A stretch of 16,239 nucleotides of DNA from an uncultured Clostridia bacterium. GTDB taxonomy: Bacteria > Bacillota > Clostridia > Oscillospirales > Ruminococcaceae. The position numbers and the translations under genes are program-made. The notes below the pieces were generated by a model. That model was not told where the DNA came from. It saw nothing but the letters and a program-made list of their open reading frames with translations, and did not search any database. Below, in pieces: positions 15,151 through 16,239 of the stretch (positions are counted from its first letter, which is position 1; each line of letters opens with the position of its first letter). The DNA lies in NCBI GenBank assembly GCA_946613705.1, contig CAMOFU010000024.1, positions 1 through 16,239 of the forward strand, read 5' to 3'.

Positions 15151-15337
15151 AGCTTCGATGCAGAGGCTCGGCGAGATAGTCAAGAAGCTCGAGGACGGCG
15201 GACTGCCGCTCGATGAATCGCTGGAGCTGTATAAGGAAGGCACCGCCCTTGCGGTCGAGTGCAGAAAAATGCTGGAAAATGCAAAGCTTGAAATGAGTAT
15301 CGTTTCGGAGGATAAGAATGATGGATCGGACGGTTAA
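15140..15337 (+). CDS. xseB: exodeoxyribonuclease VII small subunit
   Basis: 65 aa, small helical partner of XseA. It shows the family pattern MTYEASMQRLGEIVKKLEDG followed by GLPLDESLELYKEGTALAVEC. The start at 15140 is preferred over 15134, which would add Met-Lys only. It overlaps xseA by 11 bases and ispA by 20 bases, so all three genes are coupled in translation. The last residues (SEDKNDGSDG) are polar and read across the start of ispA. Confidence 0.94.
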   Translation: MTYEASMQRLGEIVKKLEDGGLPLDESLELYKEGTALAVECRKMLENAKLEMSIVSEDKNDGSDG

Positions 15338-16220
15338 GGAAAGACTGACAGAATACTGCGCGGCTATAGAGGAGCGGCTTCGTACCTTCACAGCCGAAAA
15401 GCCCGAGCTGCAGGGGATCATCGTGGATGCCATGGAGTATTCGCTGATGGCGGGAGGCAAGAGGCTGCGGCCTGTGCTGGTGCTGGAGTTCTGCCGTATG
15501 TGCGGCGGTGATGCGGATAAGTTTCTTGATATAGCCTGCACGCTTGAAATGATACATACCTCGTCGCTGATACATGACGATCTGCCGTGTATGGACGATG
15601 ACGATTTCAGACGGGGCAGACCCTCCTGCCATAAGGCATTCCCCGAGAATATCGCGCTGCTGGCAGGCGATGCTCTGATGACGCTGCCGTATGAGGTGAT
15701 ATCCGACAAGGCGCTCGAGGGCGTTATCGACGCTAAGACGGCGCTGATGCTGATATCCGTGCTGGCGAAGGCGGTCGGCACCAACGGAATGATCGGCGGA
15801 CAGGTCATCGACCTGCAATCGGAGGGCAAGGATATAAGCCTTGAAACGCTCAATGCGCTCCAGGAGGGCAAGACGGGCGCTCTGATCGAGGCGGCGTGCG
15901 TTATGGGGGTCGTGCTCTCGGGCAGGCTCGAAAAGATCGGCGCTGCGGCAGCCTATGCCTCGGCACTCGGGAGAGCCTTCCAGATAATCGACGATATCCT
16001 TGACGTTACGAGCACCTTTGAGGAGCTCGGCACGTTGACAGACGAGCCGAAGCTCCCCCCGCGCGCGGCGGACGACGTGATGCCGTACGGGGTTGCAATG
16101 CTGATGGCGCAGACCATCGGCGACGCGGATCATCAGGGGCTGTTTGCGTCGCTCTATAACAAAAAGCGCAGTACCCTGACAACGCGGCAGCACCGTCGGG
16201 ATGTGCTGCCCCGGGTGTGA
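15318..16220 (+). CDS. ispA: farnesyl/geranylgeranyl diphosphate synthase, abnormal C-terminus
   Basis: Polyprenyl synthetase, which condenses isopentenyl and dimethylallyl diphosphates to farnesyl or a longer prenyl diphosphate. Motifs in order are GGKRLRP (46-52), the first aspartate-rich motif DDLPCMD (87-93) in HDDLPCMDDDDFRRGRP, the KTG segment (185-187), GGQVIDL (160-166), and FQIIDDILD (221-229) with the second DDxxD. Residues 1-238 are fully convincing. After TSTFEELG the expected GKPxGSD and Lys-Thr-rich C-terminal region is missing. The sequence becomes TLTDEPKLPPRAADD and onward to a stop at 16220. Total length is near normal (300), but the last 62 residues do not look like IspA. 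GGAGG at 15307-15311 lies six bases before the ATG; a second ATG at 15321 is equally possible. Confidence 0.85.
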   Translation: MMDRTVKERLTEYCAAIEERLRTFTAEKPELQGIIVDAMEYSLMAGGKRLRPVLVLEFCRMCGGDADKFLDIACTLEMIHTSSLIHDDLPCMDDDDFRRGRPSCHKAFPENIALLAGDALMTLPYEVISDKALEGVIDAKTALMLISVLAKAVGTNGMIGGQVIDLQSEGKDISLETLNALQEGKTGALIEAACVMGVVLSGRLEKIGAAAAYASALGRAFQIIDDILDVTSTFEELGTLTDEPKLPPRAADDVMPYGVAMLMAQTIGDADHQGLFASLYNKKRSTLTTRQHRRDVLPRV

Positions 16221-16239
16221 AAAAAAAGGGGGGGTCAGG
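16032..16239. other. anomalous window-end segment
   Basis: From about 16032 the DNA no longer encodes recognisable IspA residues in any of the three plus frames I read. It ends in A8 (16220-16227) followed by G7 (16228-16234). A perfect 8-bp inverted repeat, GGCAGCAC (16186-16193) and GTGCTGCC (16203-16210), lies within it. A chimeric join or low-quality contig end fits best; a genuine divergent C-terminus is possible but unsupported. Confidence 0.6.

Noticed and set aside
15180..16193. Long minus-strand open frame of 337 codons antisense to ispA
   Set aside because: It is a shadow of strong codon bias in ispA, has no ribosome binding site or recognisable motif, and runs through both the clear IspA part and the anomalous tail.
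16186..16210. Hairpin GGCAGCAC/GTGCTGCC as ispA terminator
   Set aside because: No T-tract follows on the plus strand; it lies within the anomalous end segment and before the stop codon.

Overview
This window looks like chromosomal core DNA from an endospore-forming Firmicute, most probably a Ruminococcus-like member of the Oscillospiraceae. The support is a complete eight-gene spoIIIA sporulation cluster, Gram-positive Shine-Dalgarno sequences before most genes, GC-rich coding regions broken by very AT-rich intergenic gaps, and frequent ATA (Ile) and AGG (Arg) codons. The genus is an inference. There is no rRNA, tRNA, CRISPR array, transposase or phage gene, and most of the window is ordinary housekeeping or developmental DNA.

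Layout. (1) 33-2113, plus strand: a translationally coupled ABC ATPase and ABC-2 permease pair, closed by a perfect bidirectional terminator at 2145-2177. (2) 7039-2223, minus strand: a three-gene operon encoding a MoxR-type AAA+ ATPase, a DUF58 protein and a large membrane transglutaminase-like protein. It is driven by a good SigA-type promoter at 7102-7130. (3) 7280-11992, plus strand: spoIIIAA to spoIIIAH, overlapping or tightly packed, preceded by a SigE-like promoter at 7218-7246. (4) 12191-16220, plus strand: an Asp23/YqhY protein, nusB, a divergent Kae1/TsaD-like (M22) protein, xseA, xseB and ispA, with a strong extended -10 SigA promoter at 12086-12114. The order spoIIIA, yqhY, nusB, xseA, xseB, ispA matches the Bacillus subtilis neighbourhood, except that accB-accC are absent and folD's position is taken by the M22-like gene.

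How the genes work together. The SpoIIIA proteins build the mother-cell half of the channel (feeding tube) that joins mother cell and forespore during engulfment. MoxR, DUF58 and transglutaminase-like genes recur together in many bacteria and probably form a membrane-associated chaperone or protein-modification system; the substrate is unknown. The last block mixes transcription antitermination (NusB), exonuclease VII (XseA and XseB) and prenyl diphosphate synthesis (IspA).

The least ordinary points are the M22-like protein, which keeps candidate metal ligands but is not canonical TsaD, and the abrupt loss of IspA family resemblance after about 16031, close to the window end and followed by an A8G7 homopolymer. 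The latter may be an assembly or contig-end artefact. I found no convincing new biological system. Several start codons given here are moved to internal positions chosen by ribosome binding sites.
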